Assembly (NCBI RefSeq): GCF_001429285.1
Contig: NZ_LMJJ01000001.1
Span: forward strand, 6,565 to 70,564
Direction of reading: 5' to 3'
Length of the DNA stretch: 64,000 nucleotides
From: Ensifer sp. Root278
GTDB taxonomy: Bacteria > Pseudomonadota > Alphaproteobacteria > Rhizobiales > Rhizobiaceae
Shown: one piece after another, positions 1 through 9,368 of the stretch
How the letters are laid out: every line of letters starts with the position of its first letter
How positions within the stretch are numbered: position 1 is the stretch's first letter
Notes under the pieces: model-generated
Told to the model about the DNA's origin: nothing
Seen by the model: only the letters and a program-made list of their open reading frames with translations
Database searches by the model: none
Translations under genes and position numbers: made by a program

Positions 1-79
<79 letters not shown>

Positions 80-84
80 AAAAT

Positions 85-108
85 AGCCCGCTTCAAGCGG
101 GCTTTTTT
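85..108 (+). terminator. Intrinsic terminator of tRNA-fMet/rRNA operon
   Basis: Hairpin AGCCCGCT-tca-AGCGGGCT followed by six T residues, starting just downstream of the tRNA CCA end. This is the likely end of the tRNA (and presumed rRNA operon) transcript. Confidence 0.9.
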
Positions 109-188
109 GTTGGTAACGGGTCGAGGATTTAACGCCTCGTCAGGGGCCCGCAGACAAGCAAAAGCCGACGCAGCGGGACAGAAAACTC

Positions 189-210
189 CAAATCCTGCCC
201 CCGCAACCAA
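189..210 (+). repeat. Direct repeat of tRNA-fMet 3' end (att-like)
   Basis: 22 bases identical to 57-78, covering the T-loop side, acceptor 3' strand and CCA of the tRNA. Upstream of it the rest of the tRNA cannot be folded; only a CTCGTCAGG string at 136-144 also recalls the tRNA (24-32). It is either a relic attachment site from integration at the tRNA or a decayed second tRNA copy. No integrase is in the window. Confidence 0.75.
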
Positions 211-220
211 ACATCCCAAA

Positions 221-253
221 AGCCCGCGCGGAGAAATCCGCCGGGCTTTTTTG
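221..253 (+). terminator. Second intrinsic terminator after the repeat
   Basis: Stem AGCCCG-c-GCGGA, GAAA tetraloop, TCCGC-CGGGCT, then six Ts. Like the real tRNA, the repeated tRNA end is followed directly by its own strong terminator, which favours duplication or exchange of a whole tRNA tail. Confidence 0.85.
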
Positions 254-604
254 GCGTTTCTCAACCACCAAAACCACCGTCACCACGCGAAACCACCACG
301 CCCGCAAGCATAAAGCGCGCTGAAACGGCAAACCGCGACGCGATGCCAGACACTTGACCAACCCCTTCTAGCCAGCGGCGATTGTTGTGTTTTGACCAAT
401 GAAACCTGACGTCGCTGGGTGGCTAAGCAAGTAGAAGCAAGCGTATGGGCAGAGTGCACGACAGCGAAGCACATCCTGCTGATCGGCCCCTCCAGGCACC
501 CGCTCTGCGCGATGCAGCTGGACAAGCTCTCGAAAATAGAAACTATCGCCATAATCAAAAGGGAGTCGCACCAGGCTCCGAAAATGGCGGGGGGATTCGC
601 GAGC
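254..604. other. Intergenic stretch without recognisable gene
   Basis: About 350 bases between the second terminator and the lysoplasmalogenase start. Short frames exist on both strands but none resembles a known protein or has a convincing ribosome-binding site. The frame of the next gene stays open back to a GTG at 419, but residues before 605 look like non-coding translation. No clear promoter or RNA structure was seen. Confidence 0.5.
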
Positions 605-1318
605 ATGGCCTATCAGGGGACTTTGGGTATCGAGCGAACCCGACTGGTCTACGCACTCTTTCTCGTTTGCGCCGGACTGGCGATCCTCGGCAGTCTGCTT
701 GCCGCTTCAGACGAGTCCCCTTGGCGCTGGTTGCACTATCTGACGAAGCCGACGGCGACCTTGTTGCTTTTCGTCGTGGTCCTGCGCAACAGCCCGGCCT
801 CGTCACGCACCTACGGCATGGCAGTCGCCATCGGCCTGCTTTTTGCCGCGGCCGGCGACACGTTTCTGATGCTGCCCGGCGATTATTTCCTCGCCGGGTT
901 GATCTGCTTCCTGCTGACCCATTGCGCCTACATCTTCGCACTCACCCGCGATGCCAAATTTGCGGCCCATCCCGGGCTGTTCGGTGCTTTCGCCCTGGTC
1001 GCCTTTGCCGTCGTCGCTGGCCTCTGGACGTCCCTGCCGCCGGAGATGCGCATCCCAGTCATCATCTACGCATTGGCGCTCGGCGCCATGGCCGCCCAGG
1101 CCATTTGCCGCCTAAGGCAGTTCTTGGGAACGCCGGCGCAGGCAACCGCGCGGTTTGCCGCCTATGGCGGCCTACTGTTCATGATCAGCGACACGCTGCT
1201 TGCCTATGGCCGCTTCCGCTGGCAGATCCCCTACAACGCACTCTGGGTGCTCGGCACCTATTATGCCGCCCAGTATTTCTTCGCCCGTTCGACGCAAGCC
1301 CATGACAGCAAACGATAA
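605..1318 (+). CDS. YhhN/TMEM86-family membrane protein (lysoplasmalogenase-like)
   Basis: A 237-residue integral membrane protein with about eight hydrophobic segments. It fits the YhhN/TMEM86 family, whose characterised members hydrolyse the vinyl-ether bond of lysoplasmalogens. Family-like features include the LLFAAAGDTFLML and LLFMISDTLLAYGRF segments, each with an acidic residue inside a membrane helix, as expected of the intramembrane hydrolase. I chose ATG 605 because a G-rich stretch lies just upstream; an in-frame ATG at 584 is possible. The stop overlaps the next gene by 17 bases, so the two are probably co-transcribed. The substrate in a bacterium without plasmalogens is unclear. 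Confidence 0.8.
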   Translation: MAYQGTLGIERTRLVYALFLVCAGLAILGSLLAASDESPWRWLHYLTKPTATLLLFVVVLRNSPASSRTYGMAVAIGLLFAAAGDTFLMLPGDYFLAGLICFLLTHCAYIFALTRDAKFAAHPGLFGAFALVAFAVVAGLWTSLPPEMRIPVIIYALALGAMAAQAICRLRQFLGTPAQATARFAAYGGLLFMISDTLLAYGRFRWQIPYNALWVLGTYYAAQYFFARSTQAHDSKR

Positions 1319-2720
1319 TTCATCCGCGCAGCTTCGCTCCACCTTCGACCGGCTGCGTGGCGCATGGCTGGAGCAGCGTCCAACGACCGAGCAACGACGT
1401 GACGACCTGAGCCGGCTCAAGGATCGGCTGCGCGCCCGCAAGGACGAGATGTGCGAAGCGATCAATGCGGATTTCGGCCATCGCGCCCGGCATGAAACGC
1501 TGCTCGGCGAAGGCGGCGTCGTGCTCTCGGAGATCGACCACACGCTGGCGAAGCTCAAGCGGTGGGTCCGTCCGGAGCGGCGGAAGGCCGGATGGAAGCT
1601 CTGGCCGGCCAAGGCGGAAGTGCGCTTCGTGCCGCTTGGCGTCGTCGGCATCATCTCGCCGTGGAACTACCCGATCAATCTGGCGCTCGCGCCCCTTGTC
1701 GCGGCGATTGCTGCTGGCAACCATGTCTACCTGAAGCCCTCGGAGCATACGCCGAAAACGGCAGAGTTCCTGCGGTCGCTGCTCGCCGAGGTCTTTCCCA
1801 CGTCGCGGGTGGCGGTCGCGCTTGGCGGCCCCGAGCTTTCCGCCAGTTTCTCGGCTCTTCCATTCGATCATCTGTTCTTCACCGGTTCCACCGCCGTGGG
1901 GCGCAAGGTGATGGCGGCAGCCGCGCAAAACCTGACGCCAGTAACGCTCGAGCTCGGCGGCAAGTCGCCGGCGATCATCGGAGAAACCGCCGATCTCGCA
2001 AAAGCCGCAAGGCGTGTTACGACCGGCAAGTTCTTCAATGCCGGACAGACCTGCATCGCGCCCGACTACGTTCTGATACATGAGAGCAGACGCGATGCCT
2101 TCGTGGACTTGCTGAAGCAGGAAATCGCCACGCGTTATCCGGCAAAGCGTCGCTTCGACGATTACACCGAGATCGTCAATGCCGGCCAGCACGAACGTCT
2201 GAAACGGCTGATCGCCGATGCCGATCGGCGCGGCCACAGGGTGGTCCCGCTTCTCGATGGGACACAGGACGCGCCCGGACGCCCACGCTTTCTCCCGCCG
2301 ACAGTCATCCTCGATCCGGATCGCGACAGCGCCGTCATGGGCGAGGAGATCTTCGGCCCGATCCTGCCTGTTGTCAGCTACGCTTCGATCGACGCGGCGA
2401 TCGGCCATGTGCTCGGCCATGACCGTCCGCTGGCGCTTTATTGCTTCACGCGCAGCGAGGCCGAAATCGAAGCCATGCTCTCGCGCGTCGTCGCCGGTGG
2501 CGTCTGCATCAACGACACGCTCTACCAGTTCGGCTGCAACGACCTGCCCTTCGGCGGCGTCGGCGCCAGCGGCATGGGACACTATCACGGGCGCGACGGA
2601 TTCCTGACATTCTCCAAGGCAATGCCGATCTTGCGGAAATACGATCCGGCGCCGAGCGACCTGGTGAAACCGCCCTATAAAGGCATCGCCGACTGGGTGA
2701 TCCGCTTCCTTTCGCGATAG
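1302..2720 (+). CDS. Aldehyde dehydrogenase, coniferyl-aldehyde dehydrogenase-like
   Basis: A 472-residue NAD(P)-dependent aldehyde dehydrogenase. It oxidises an aldehyde to the acid through a thiohemiacetal. Visible motifs are the cofactor-loop SPWNYPINL (about 119-127), the glycine motif FTGSTAVG (193-200), the general base Glu217 in LELGGKSP and the nucleophile Cys251 in NAGQTCIAPDY. Length and sequence style match the short class-3-like group that includes coniferyl aldehyde dehydrogenases of lignin-monomer degradation; the real substrate is not shown. ATG 1302 lies inside the end of the upstream membrane protein gene, which suggests translational coupling. Confidence 0.88.
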   Translation: MTANDNSSAQLRSTFDRLRGAWLEQRPTTEQRRDDLSRLKDRLRARKDEMCEAINADFGHRARHETLLGEGGVVLSEIDHTLAKLKRWVRPERRKAGWKLWPAKAEVRFVPLGVVGIISPWNYPINLALAPLVAAIAAGNHVYLKPSEHTPKTAEFLRSLLAEVFPTSRVAVALGGPELSASFSALPFDHLFFTGSTAVGRKVMAAAAQNLTPVTLELGGKSPAIIGETADLAKAARRVTTGKFFNAGQTCIAPDYVLIHESRRDAFVDLLKQEIATRYPAKRRFDDYTEIVNAGQHERLKRLIADADRRGHRVVPLLDGTQDAPGRPRFLPPTVILDPDRDSAVMGEEIFGPILPVVSYASIDAAIGHVLGHDRPLALYCFTRSEAEIEAMLSRVVAGGVCINDTLYQFGCNDLPFGGVGASGMGHYHGRDGFLTFSKAMPILRKYDPAPSDLVKPPYKGIADWVIRFLSR

Positions 2721-2756
2721 CTGCCAAAAATACTGCATGCGCGCTGCAATTTCGCC

Positions 2757-2787
2757 TTGTAGCTCTAGTTGCTAGAGGTCGTAGCCT
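2757..2787 (+). promoter_or_regulatory. MerR-family (ZntR/PbrR/CadR-type) promoter-operator
   Basis: A -35 TTGTAG (2757-2762) and -10 TAGCCT (2782-2787) are separated by 19 bases, the over-long spacing typical of MerR-regulated promoters. The spacer holds the inverted repeat CTCTAG-TTG-CTAGAG (2763-2777). The ATPase start is 27 bases downstream. This predicts metal-induced expression by a MerR activator, but no merR-type gene is present in the window. Confidence 0.75.
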
Positions 2788-2813
2788 TGCTTCAAGATTG
2801 CAAGGAGCAGGTC

Positions 2814-5084
2814 ATGGCGAGCACTATTCGAGAAGCCCGTTATCGCGTCGAAGGCATGGATTGCGCATCCTGCGCGACCAAGATCGATACGGCGGTACGC
2901 AGGCTGTCAGGCGTCGAGGACGTTTCGGTCTCCGTATCGGCAGGCACGATGTCGGTAAAATTTGCCGATGAGAATGATCTCGCGACATCGATCGTCAGCA
3001 AAGTCGGAAAGCTGGGTTATCGTCTGCATCCGATCAATGCTGGCCAGACGCTGGAACGGAAAGCAGCGCATGTGTGCTCCGGCCATGACCATGACCATGA
3101 TCATGGGCATCACCACGACCACCACGATCATCACCGTGAGGGCCACGCCGGACAGAAGGGCGAAAACGCAGCGGCTGCGGCAATGGGCCTTCATGGCCAT
3201 GACCATGGCCCGGCGAGCGGCCCGTGGTGGAAATCGGGTAAGGGCAAGCTGACGATCGCCAGCGGCCTGGCGCTGATATCAGCCTATGCGGTCGGCAAGA
3301 TGGTTCCGGCCACAGAGCCCTGGATCTTCACGCTGGCCATGCTGGTCGGCCTGTTGCCGATCGCGCGCCGCGCCCTTGCCGCTGCCACCATGGGCACGCC
3401 GTTTTCGATCGAGATGCTGATGACGATCGCTGCCGTTGGCGCGGTCTTCATCGGGGCGACCGAAGAAGCGGCGATGGTGGTGCTGCTCTTCCTGATCGGC
3501 GAGTTGCTGGAGGGCGTAGCGGCCGGCAAGGCGCGCGCCAGCATCCAGTCGCTGACAGCACTCGTTCCAAAGACCGCCTTCGTCGAGCGGGAGGGCCGGC
3601 TGGACGAAGTTCCCGCCGAGACGCTCAGTGTCGGCGCTGTCATTCTCGTTCGTCCCGGCGACCGCATTCCGGCCGACGGCGTGGTGCTTTCTGGCGAGAG
3701 TGCTGTCGACGAGGCGCCTGTGACCGGCGAGAGCACGCCGGTGCGCAAGGAGGTCGACGACACCGTCGTTGCGGGCACCGTCAACGGTTCCGGTGCGCTG
3801 CGCGTGCGAGTGACGGCCGCTGCTGCGGACAACACCATCGCGCGGATTGTCCGCCTGGTGGAGGAAGCACAGGAAAGCAAGGCGCCGACCGAGCGCTTCA
3901 TCGACCGTTTCTCGCGGTACTATACGCCAGGTGTCGTCGTGGTTGCGGCGCTGGTCGGCTTGCTACCGCCGCTTCTCTGGGGCGGCGCCTGGGATGAATG
4001 GATCTACAAGGGCCTCGCCATCCTCCTGATCGGCTGCCCCTGCGCTCTGGTTATATCGACGCCAGCCGCGATCGCTGCCAGCCTTTCGGCTGGCGCCCGG
4101 CGCGGTTTGCTGATGAAGGGCGGCGCAGTGCTGGAGAATGTCGGCAAGGTGACCGCCGCCGCCTTCGACAAGACCGGCACGCTCACCGAAGGCAAGCCGA
4201 GGGTGACCGACATTGTCGGCTTCGGCCGATCGGAGACCGAGGTTCTGCGCCTGGCGGCGGCACTTGAGCAGGGATCGAGCCATCCGCTTGCCCGTGCCAT
4301 CTTGGAGCGGAGCGCGGCTGACGGCCTTGTCGTCCCCAATATCGCGACCGTAAATGCGGTCGGCGGCAAGGGGCTCGAAGGGTCAGTCGAGGGTGGCGCA
4401 TTGTTCTTCGGCTCGCCGAAGGCGGCCGCTGAGCGGGCACCGATAACGGCGGCTGAGACGGCGCGTGTTTCGGCGCTCAACGACGAAGGCAAGACGGTTT
4501 CGGTGCTGGTAGCCGGTGGCGTGATTGCTGGTGCCATTGCCATGCGCGACGAGCCGCGGCCGGATGCGGCCGCCGGCGTCAAGGCGCTGACCGATGCTGG
4601 TCTGCGCGTCGTCATGCTGACCGGTGACAACCGCCGCACGGCGGAAGCAATCGGCCGCCAGTTCGGCATGGAGGTTCGCGCCGAGCTCCTGCCCGAGGAC
4701 AAGCAGCGGATCGTCCGTGAACTGAAGAACGAGGGCTTCAACGTTGCCAAGATCGGCGACGGCATCAACGACGCGCCGGCGCTGGCGGCCGCCGATATCG
4801 GCATCGCGATGGGCGGCGGCACGGATGTGGCGCTCGAGACCGCGGATGCGGCGGTCCTGCATGGACGGGTGGGCGATGTGGCGGCGATGATCCGGCTGTC
4901 CCGTTCGACGATGCGCAACATCGTCCAGAACATCACCATCGCGCTTGGCCTGAAGGCCGTCTTCCTGGTGACGACGATCATTGGGGTCACCGGCCTGTGG
5001 CCGGCTATCCTGGCCGACACCGGCGCCACCGTGCTCGTCACCATGAATGCTCTGCGTCTGCTTCGGCCCGTGCGAGCCGCCTGA
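2814..5084 (+). CDS. zntA: Zn/Cd/Pb-exporting P1B-type ATPase (ZntA)
   Basis: A 756-residue inner-membrane pump that exports divalent soft metals using ATP. Order of parts: an N-terminal HMA domain with metal-binding GMDCASC (Cys17, Cys20); a His/Asp-rich linker (about 86-131); the transmembrane CPC motif (408-410); phosphorylation site DKTGT (Asp452); and the hinge GDGINDAPA. The final helix carries DTGATVLVT, the Asp-containing motif of the Zn/Cd/Pb subgroup rather than the Cu subgroup. ATG 2814 is preceded by AAGGAG at good spacing. It stands alone between a MerR-type promoter and an intrinsic terminator, so it is probably monocistronic and metal-induced. Confidence 0.95.
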   Translation: MASTIREARYRVEGMDCASCATKIDTAVRRLSGVEDVSVSVSAGTMSVKFADENDLATSIVSKVGKLGYRLHPINAGQTLERKAAHVCSGHDHDHDHGHHHDHHDHHREGHAGQKGENAAAAAMGLHGHDHGPASGPWWKSGKGKLTIASGLALISAYAVGKMVPATEPWIFTLAMLVGLLPIARRALAAATMGTPFSIEMLMTIAAVGAVFIGATEEAAMVVLLFLIGELLEGVAAGKARASIQSLTALVPKTAFVEREGRLDEVPAETLSVGAVILVRPGDRIPADGVVLSGESAVDEAPVTGESTPVRKEVDDTVVAGTVNGSGALRVRVTAAAADNTIARIVRLVEEAQESKAPTERFIDRFSRYYTPGVVVVAALVGLLPPLLWGGAWDEWIYKGLAILLIGCPCALVISTPAAIAASLSAGARRGLLMKGGAVLENVGKVTAAAFDKTGTLTEGKPRVTDIVGFGRSETEVLRLAAALEQGSSHPLARAILERSAADGLVVPNIATVNAVGGKGLEGSVEGGALFFGSPKAAAERAPITAAETARVSALNDEGKTVSVLVAGGVIAGAIAMRDEPRPDAAAGVKALTDAGLRVVMLTGDNRRTAEAIGRQFGMEVRAELLPEDKQRIVRELKNEGFNVAKIGDGINDAPALAAADIGIAMGGGTDVALETADAAVLHGRVGDVAAMIRLSRSTMRNIVQNITIALGLKAVFLVTTIIGVTGLWPAILADTGATVLVTMNALRLLRPVRAA

Positions 5085-5110
5085 ACAGCTAAAATGCCTC
5101 AAAAAGACGA

Positions 5111-5138
5111 CCGGCGGCACATGGTGTCGCCGGTTTTT
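5111..5138 (+). terminator. Intrinsic terminator after zntA
   Basis: Stem CCGGCGGCAC / GTGTCGCCGG (one mismatch) with an ATG loop, followed by five Ts, 26 bases after the zntA stop. Confidence 0.85.
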
Positions 5139-5164
5139 CGCGTCCAGGTGCCTGTGTATATTCA

Positions 5165-5261
5165 CGCTGGACTCTCACCAGCGATCTGGTGAGAGTATAA
5201 GGAGAACTCGATTGAGGGCTTCCGCCCCGAAAAATCGATGATAAACTTATACCAAATGGTA
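5165..5261 (+). promoter_or_regulatory. Candidate regulatory leader of nucleoside operon
   Basis: ACTCTCACCA (5171-5180) and TGGTGAGAGT (5187-5196) form a perfect 10-bp inverted repeat with a 6-base loop. CGCTGG (5165-5170) can instead pair with CCAGCG (5178-5183), so the two hairpins exclude each other. AAGGAG (5199-5204) then precedes a TTG-started 9-codon frame (5212-5241). A palindrome TACCA-AA-TGGTA lies at 5250-5261. This may be an operator, an attenuator or a leader peptide; the sequence alone does not decide. Confidence 0.45.
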
Positions 5262-5329
5262 AAAAAATCGCCGGCACGGTTTCTGGGAAGAATGCCGAAG
5301 CGGGCCAGTTTGGGGATCGCAAGGCCAAT

Positions 5330-6865
5330 ATGGACAATATTGCCATCGAACTGCGTGGGATCGACAAAAGTTTCGGCCCGGTCCACGCCAACAAGAACAT
5401 CAATCTGAAGGTCCGCAAAGGGACGATCCACGGCATCATTGGCGAAAACGGTGCGGGGAAATCGACCCTGATGTCGATCCTCTACGGCTTCTATCAGGCC
5501 GACAGCGGCGAGATCCTCGTCGACGGCAAACCCGTTGCCATCCGTGATCCGAACGCGGCGATCGCAGCCGGCATCGGCATGGTCCACCAGCACTTCATGC
5601 TGGTCGAGAACTTCACTGTTCTGGAAAACATCATGCTTGGCGCCGAGGACAGCCAGATCCTCAACAAGGGCATTGCCAAGGCGCGCGTCGAGTTGAAACG
5701 GCTGGAGCGCGAATACGCGTTGGAAGTCGATCCGGACGCCGTCATCGAGGAGTTGCCGGTCGGTCTGCAGCAGCGCGTCGAGATCCTGAAGGCGCTCTAT
5801 CGCCGGGCCGATATCCTGATTTTGGACGAGCCGACGGGCGTCTTGACGCCGGCCGAGGCCGATCACCTCTTCCGCGTGCTCGAGCAATTGAAGAGCCAGG
5901 GCAAGACCGTCATTCTGATCACCCACAAGCTGCGCGAGATCATGGCGATCACCGACGAGGTTTCGGTCATGCGCCGCGGCGAGATGGTGGCGACCCGCAC
6001 GACGGCCGAAACGTCGGTCGAAGAGCTCGCCGAGCTCATGGTCGGGCGCCGCGTGCTCTTGCGTGTGGAGAAAGGCGAAGCCAAGCCCGGCGAGGTCAAG
6101 CTCGCCGTCGAGGGGTTGACCGTCAAGGATGGCCGTGGGGTTACCATGGTCGACAATGTCTCGTTCAATCTGCGGGCTGGCGAGATTGTCGGCATCGCCG
6201 GTGTTGCCGGCAACGGCCAGTCGGAACTGCTGGAAGCGATCTCCGGCATCCGCCGCGCCGTTTCCGGCTCCGTGCTCCTGAACGGCAAACCGATCGATGT
6301 CACCGGGCGCGCCGACCCCTCCGAGCTGCGTGATCGTGGTCTCGCCCATGTTCCGGAAGACCGCCACCATGTCGGCCTCGTCCTGAAGTTCGAAGAATGC
6401 GAAAACGCCATCCTCGGCTATCACCATGACAAGCGCTATCTCAACGGCGTCTTCCTCGACGTTGATGCGATTCGCAAGGACGCCGAGAAGCGTATCGGCG
6501 AATACGACATCCGCCCGCCGAACCCACGCTTGAAGACCGCGAATTTCTCCGGCGGCAACCAGCAGAAGATCGTGCTGGCACGCGAGATGGAGCGCGGGCC
6601 TGATGTGCTGATCATCGGTCAGCCGACGCGCGGCGTCGATGTCGGCGCCATCGAATTCATCCATAAGCGGATCATCGAGATGCGCGACCAGGGCAAGGCT
6701 GTCCTTCTGGTCTCCGTCGAGCTCGATGAAATCCGCGCCCTGTCGGACCGCATTCTGGTCATGTTCGCCGGCCGTGTCGTCGGCGAGCGCGATCCTGATG
6801 CGACCGAGGGCGAACTCGGCCTCCTGATGGCCGGTGTAGAAGGCCGCAAGGAGGCCGCAGAATGA
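5330..6865 (+). CDS. Nucleoside ABC transporter, double ATPase subunit
   Basis: A 511-residue protein with two ABC ATPase halves, in the sugar/nucleoside family (RbsA, YufO/NupA type). The first half has a full Walker [10 protein letters not shown] (38-46), Walker B LILDEP (about 163-168) and a degenerate signature PVGLQQR. In the second half the Walker A lysine is replaced by Gln (GVAGNGQSE, 291-299) but the signature SGGNQQ (407-412) is intact; this asymmetry is normal for the family. It powers the two permeases that follow; the first overlaps its stop (ATGA). Neighbouring deaminase and phosphorylases point to nucleosides as cargo. No BMP-type binding protein gene is adjacent. Confidence 0.9.
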   Translation: MDNIAIELRGIDKSFGPVHANKNINLKVRKGTIHGIIGENGAGKSTLMSILYGFYQADSGEILVDGKPVAIRDPNAAIAAGIGMVHQHFMLVENFTVLENIMLGAEDSQILNKGIAKARVELKRLEREYALEVDPDAVIEELPVGLQQRVEILKALYRRADILILDEPTGVLTPAEADHLFRVLEQLKSQGKTVILITHKLREIMAITDEVSVMRRGEMVATRTTAETSVEELAELMVGRRVLLRVEKGEAKPGEVKLAVEGLTVKDGRGVTMVDNVSFNLRAGEIVGIAGVAGNGQSELLEAISGIRRAVSGSVLLNGKPIDVTGRADPSELRDRGLAHVPEDRHHVGLVLKFEECENAILGYHHDKRYLNGVFLDVDAIRKDAEKRIGEYDIRPPNPRLKTANFSGGNQQKIVLAREMERGPDVLIIGQPTRGVDVGAIEFIHKRIIEMRDQGKAVLLVSVELDEIRALSDRILVMFAGRVVGERDPDATEGELGLLMAGVEGRKEAAE

Positions 6866-7995
6866 GCACCCCTTATGCTAAGCTCCCGGGCTGGGTCGAA
6901 TATGGCCTCATCCCGCTGATCAACCTCGCGGTCGCCTTCCTCGTTGCCGGCCTCGTGGTGCTGCTCGTCGGCGAAAATCCCCTGGAAGCGGCCTATCATC
7001 TGATCAACGGTGCCTTCGGCCGAGGCGAGTATTTGGGCTTCACGCTCTACTACGCCACCACCTTCATCTTCACCGGTCTTGCCGTCGCCGTCGCCTTCCA
7101 TGCCGGCCTCTTCAACATTGGCGGCGAAGGCCAGGCCTATGTTGGCGGCATTGGCGTGGCGCTCGCCTGCCTCTGGCTCGATCAGACGATGCCCTGGTTC
7201 GTGGTGTTCCCGCTGGCGATCCTTGGGTCCGCCTTCTTCGGCGCGGCCTGGGCCTTCCTGCCCGGTTGGCTGCAGGCCAAGCGCGGCAGCCACATCGTCA
7301 TCACCACCATCATGTTCAATTTCATCGCGTCGAGCCTGATGGTCTATCTCTTGACACGCGTCCTGAAGCCGCTCGGCTCCATGGCGCCGCAGACGCGGAC
7401 CTTCGCCGAAGGCGGGCAATTGCCGAAGCTCGACTGGCTGCTTGCGATCTTCGGACTGAATGTCGGTACGGCGCCGTTCAACGTCTCGTTCCTGCTGGCG
7501 CTCGTTGCGGCCTTCTGTGTCTGGCTGCTGATCTGGCGTACCAAGCTCGGATACGAAATGCGCACCATGGGCCACAGCCCGTCGGCGGCACGCTACGCGG
7601 GCATGAGCGAGAGCCGCATCACCGTTATCACCATGATGATCTCGGGTGGTCTCGCGGGCATGATGGCGCTGAACCCGATCATGGGTGAACAGGCGCGCAT
7701 GCAGCTCGACTTCGTGCAAGGTGCAGGCTTCGTCGGCATCGCCGTGGCGTTGATGGGCCGCTCGCATCCGGCCGGCATCATCCCGGCCGCGGTGCTCTTC
7801 GGCATGCTCTATCAGGGCGGGGCCGAGATCTCCTTTGAAATGCCGTCGATCTCGCGCGACATGATCGTCATCATCCAGGGCCTGGTCATTCTCTTCGCCG
7901 GTGCACTCGAAAACATGTTCCGGCCGGCAATCACCCGGCTGTTTACGATGCAGAGCCGCCGCGCAGCCGTCGTGACGCAGACCAAGGGAGCTTGA
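6862..7995 (+). CDS. Nucleoside ABC transporter permease 1
   Basis: A 377-residue inner-membrane permease of the BPD_transp_2 family (NupB/YufP type), with about ten hydrophobic segments. The stretch [11 protein letters not shown]-like sequence at '[21 protein letters not shown]' region (around residues 230-250) is the typical cytoplasmic coupling loop of these permeases. Translation is coupled to the ATPase by an ATGA overlap. It forms the channel with permease 2. Substrate assignment to nucleosides rests on the operon partners. Confidence 0.88.
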   Translation: MSTPYAKLPGWVEYGLIPLINLAVAFLVAGLVVLLVGENPLEAAYHLINGAFGRGEYLGFTLYYATTFIFTGLAVAVAFHAGLFNIGGEGQAYVGGIGVALACLWLDQTMPWFVVFPLAILGSAFFGAAWAFLPGWLQAKRGSHIVITTIMFNFIASSLMVYLLTRVLKPLGSMAPQTRTFAEGGQLPKLDWLLAIFGLNVGTAPFNVSFLLALVAAFCVWLLIWRTKLGYEMRTMGHSPSAARYAGMSESRITVITMMISGGLAGMMALNPIMGEQARMQLDFVQGAGFVGIAVALMGRSHPAGIIPAAVLFGMLYQGGAEISFEMPSISRDMIVIIQGLVILFAGALENMFRPAITRLFTMQSRRAAVVTQTKGA

Positions 7996-7999
7996 AGCC

Positions 8000-8971
8000 A
8001 TGGATTTCTTCCACGTCATCGTGGTGCTTCTCGAGTCCACCATCCGTGTTTCCGTTCCGCTGATCTTCGCAGCCCTTGCCGGGCTCTTCACCGAGCGCGC
8101 CGGCGTTTTCGACATCGGCCTTGAAGGCAAGATGCTTGGTGCGGCCTTTGCCGCCGGCGCCGTCGCTGCGGTCACCCAGTCTGTCTGGATGGGGCTGCTT
8201 GCGGCGATCCTGATCTCGATCGCGCTGTCGCTGGTGCACGGCTACGCCTCGATCACCCAGCGCGGCAACCAGATCGTCTCCGGTGTCGCGATCAACTTCA
8301 TCGTCGCCGGCTCGACCGTCATTCTCGGTGAAGCCTGGTTCCGCCAGGGCGGCCGCACGCCGGCGCTCGGGGAAGGTTCCCGTTTCCAGACGATCACCTT
8401 CCCCTATGCCGACAGCGTCAGGGAGATTCCGATCCTCGGCCCGATCTATTCGGACCTGCTTTCCGGCCATTTCCTTCTGACCTATGTCGCCTTCGCGATG
8501 GTGCCGATCAGCTGGTGGATCCTTTACCGCACCCGCTTCGGCCTGCGCTTACGCGCCGTCGGCGAAAACCCGGGCGCGGTCGACACGGCCGGCATCTCGG
8601 TTCTCTGGCTGCGTTATCGCGCAGTTATCTGCTGCGGCATCCTCTGCGGCTTTGCCGGTGCCTATCTGTCGCTGGCGATGACCGCCGGCTTCGTCAAGGG
8701 TATGACCGCTGGCAAGGGCTATATCGCGTTGGCGGCGCTGATCTTTGCCAAATGGCGGCCGTTCAACATCATGCTGGCCTGCCTGCTCTTCGGTTTCCTC
8801 GATGCGCTGGCGATCCGCCTTCAGGGCAATCCGCTGCCGCTGATCGGCCAGGTGCCGGTGCAGTTGATGCAGGCGCTGCCCTACATTCTGACCGTGATCC
8901 TGCTCGCCGGGTTTATCGGCAAGGCCATCCCGCCGAAGGCCGGCGGCGTCCCCTATGTCAAGGAGCGCTAG
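8000..8971 (+). CDS. Nucleoside ABC transporter permease 2
   Basis: A 323-residue permease of the same family (NupC/YufQ type). It shows the family signatures [16 protein letters not shown] near residue 30 and the coupling loop [16 protein letters not shown] near 180. Start ATG 8000 is four bases after the stop of permease 1. It should pair with permease 1 to make a heterodimeric nucleoside importer. The gene ends four bases before the cytidine deaminase start. Confidence 0.9.
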   Translation: MDFFHVIVVLLESTIRVSVPLIFAALAGLFTERAGVFDIGLEGKMLGAAFAAGAVAAVTQSVWMGLLAAILISIALSLVHGYASITQRGNQIVSGVAINFIVAGSTVILGEAWFRQGGRTPALGEGSRFQTITFPYADSVREIPILGPIYSDLLSGHFLLTYVAFAMVPISWWILYRTRFGLRLRAVGENPGAVDTAGISVLWLRYRAVICCGILCGFAGAYLSLAMTAGFVKGMTAGKGYIALAALIFAKWRPFNIMLACLLFGFLDALAIRLQGNPLPLIGQVPVQLMQALPYILTVILLAGFIGKAIPPKAGGVPYVKER

Positions 8972-8975
8972 AACC

Positions 8976-9368
8976 ATGGAAAAAGAACTGTTCGAGGCCG
9001 CGCGTGACGCGATGGCCAAGGCGCATGCGCCCTATTCGAAGTTTCCGGTCGGCGCGGCGATCCGCGCCGAAGACGGCAAGATCTATACCGGCGCCAACAT
9101 CGAGAACCTGTCGTTTCCTGAAGGGTGGTGCGCTGAGACCACCGCCATCAGCCATATGGTCATGGCCGGCCAGCGCAAGATCATGGAAGTGGCCGTCATT
9201 GCCGAGAAGCTGGCGCTCTGCCCGCCCTGCGGCGGCTGCCGGCAGCGGCTGGCGGAATTCTCCGGCGCCAGCACGCGCATCTTCCTGTGCGACGAGACCG
9301 GGGTGAAAAAGACCCTGGCGCTGTCGGACCTTCTGCCGCACAGCTTCGAGACCGAGATCCTCGGATGA
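8976..9368 (+). CDS. cdd: Cytidine deaminase
   Basis: A 130-residue enzyme that hydrolyses (deoxy)cytidine to (deoxy)uridine in the cytosol. Size and zinc site match the small homotetrameric class: Cys52 and catalytic Glu54 in CAE, Cys85 and Cys88 in PPCGGC. The substrate motif for the ribose is GANIEN. It lies inside the transporter operon, four bases after permease 2, and overlaps the next gene (ATGA). It would feed uridine to DeoA, giving uracil for Upp. Confidence 0.95.
   Translation: MEKELFEAARDAMAKAHAPYSKFPVGAAIRAEDGKIYTGANIENLSFPEGWCAETTAISHMVMAGQRKIMEVAVIAEKLALCPPCGGCRQRLAEFSGASTRIFLCDETGVKKTLALSDLLPHSFETEILG

Noticed and set aside
136-209. A second complete tRNA-fMet gene
   Set aside because: Only the last 21-22 bases and a short CTCGTCAGG string match. 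No anticodon arm or acceptor 5' strand can be found at the right distances.
445-1305. A 286-codon frame overlapping the lysoplasmalogenase-like gene
   Set aside because: Arg-rich, low-complexity translation in a shifted frame. The hydrophobic YhhN-like frame is clearly the coding one.
5162-6664. A 500-codon minus-strand frame opposite the nucleoside transporter ATPase
   Set aside because: Shadow of the ATPase reading frame: no domain, no ribosome-binding site, and it runs through the operon leader.
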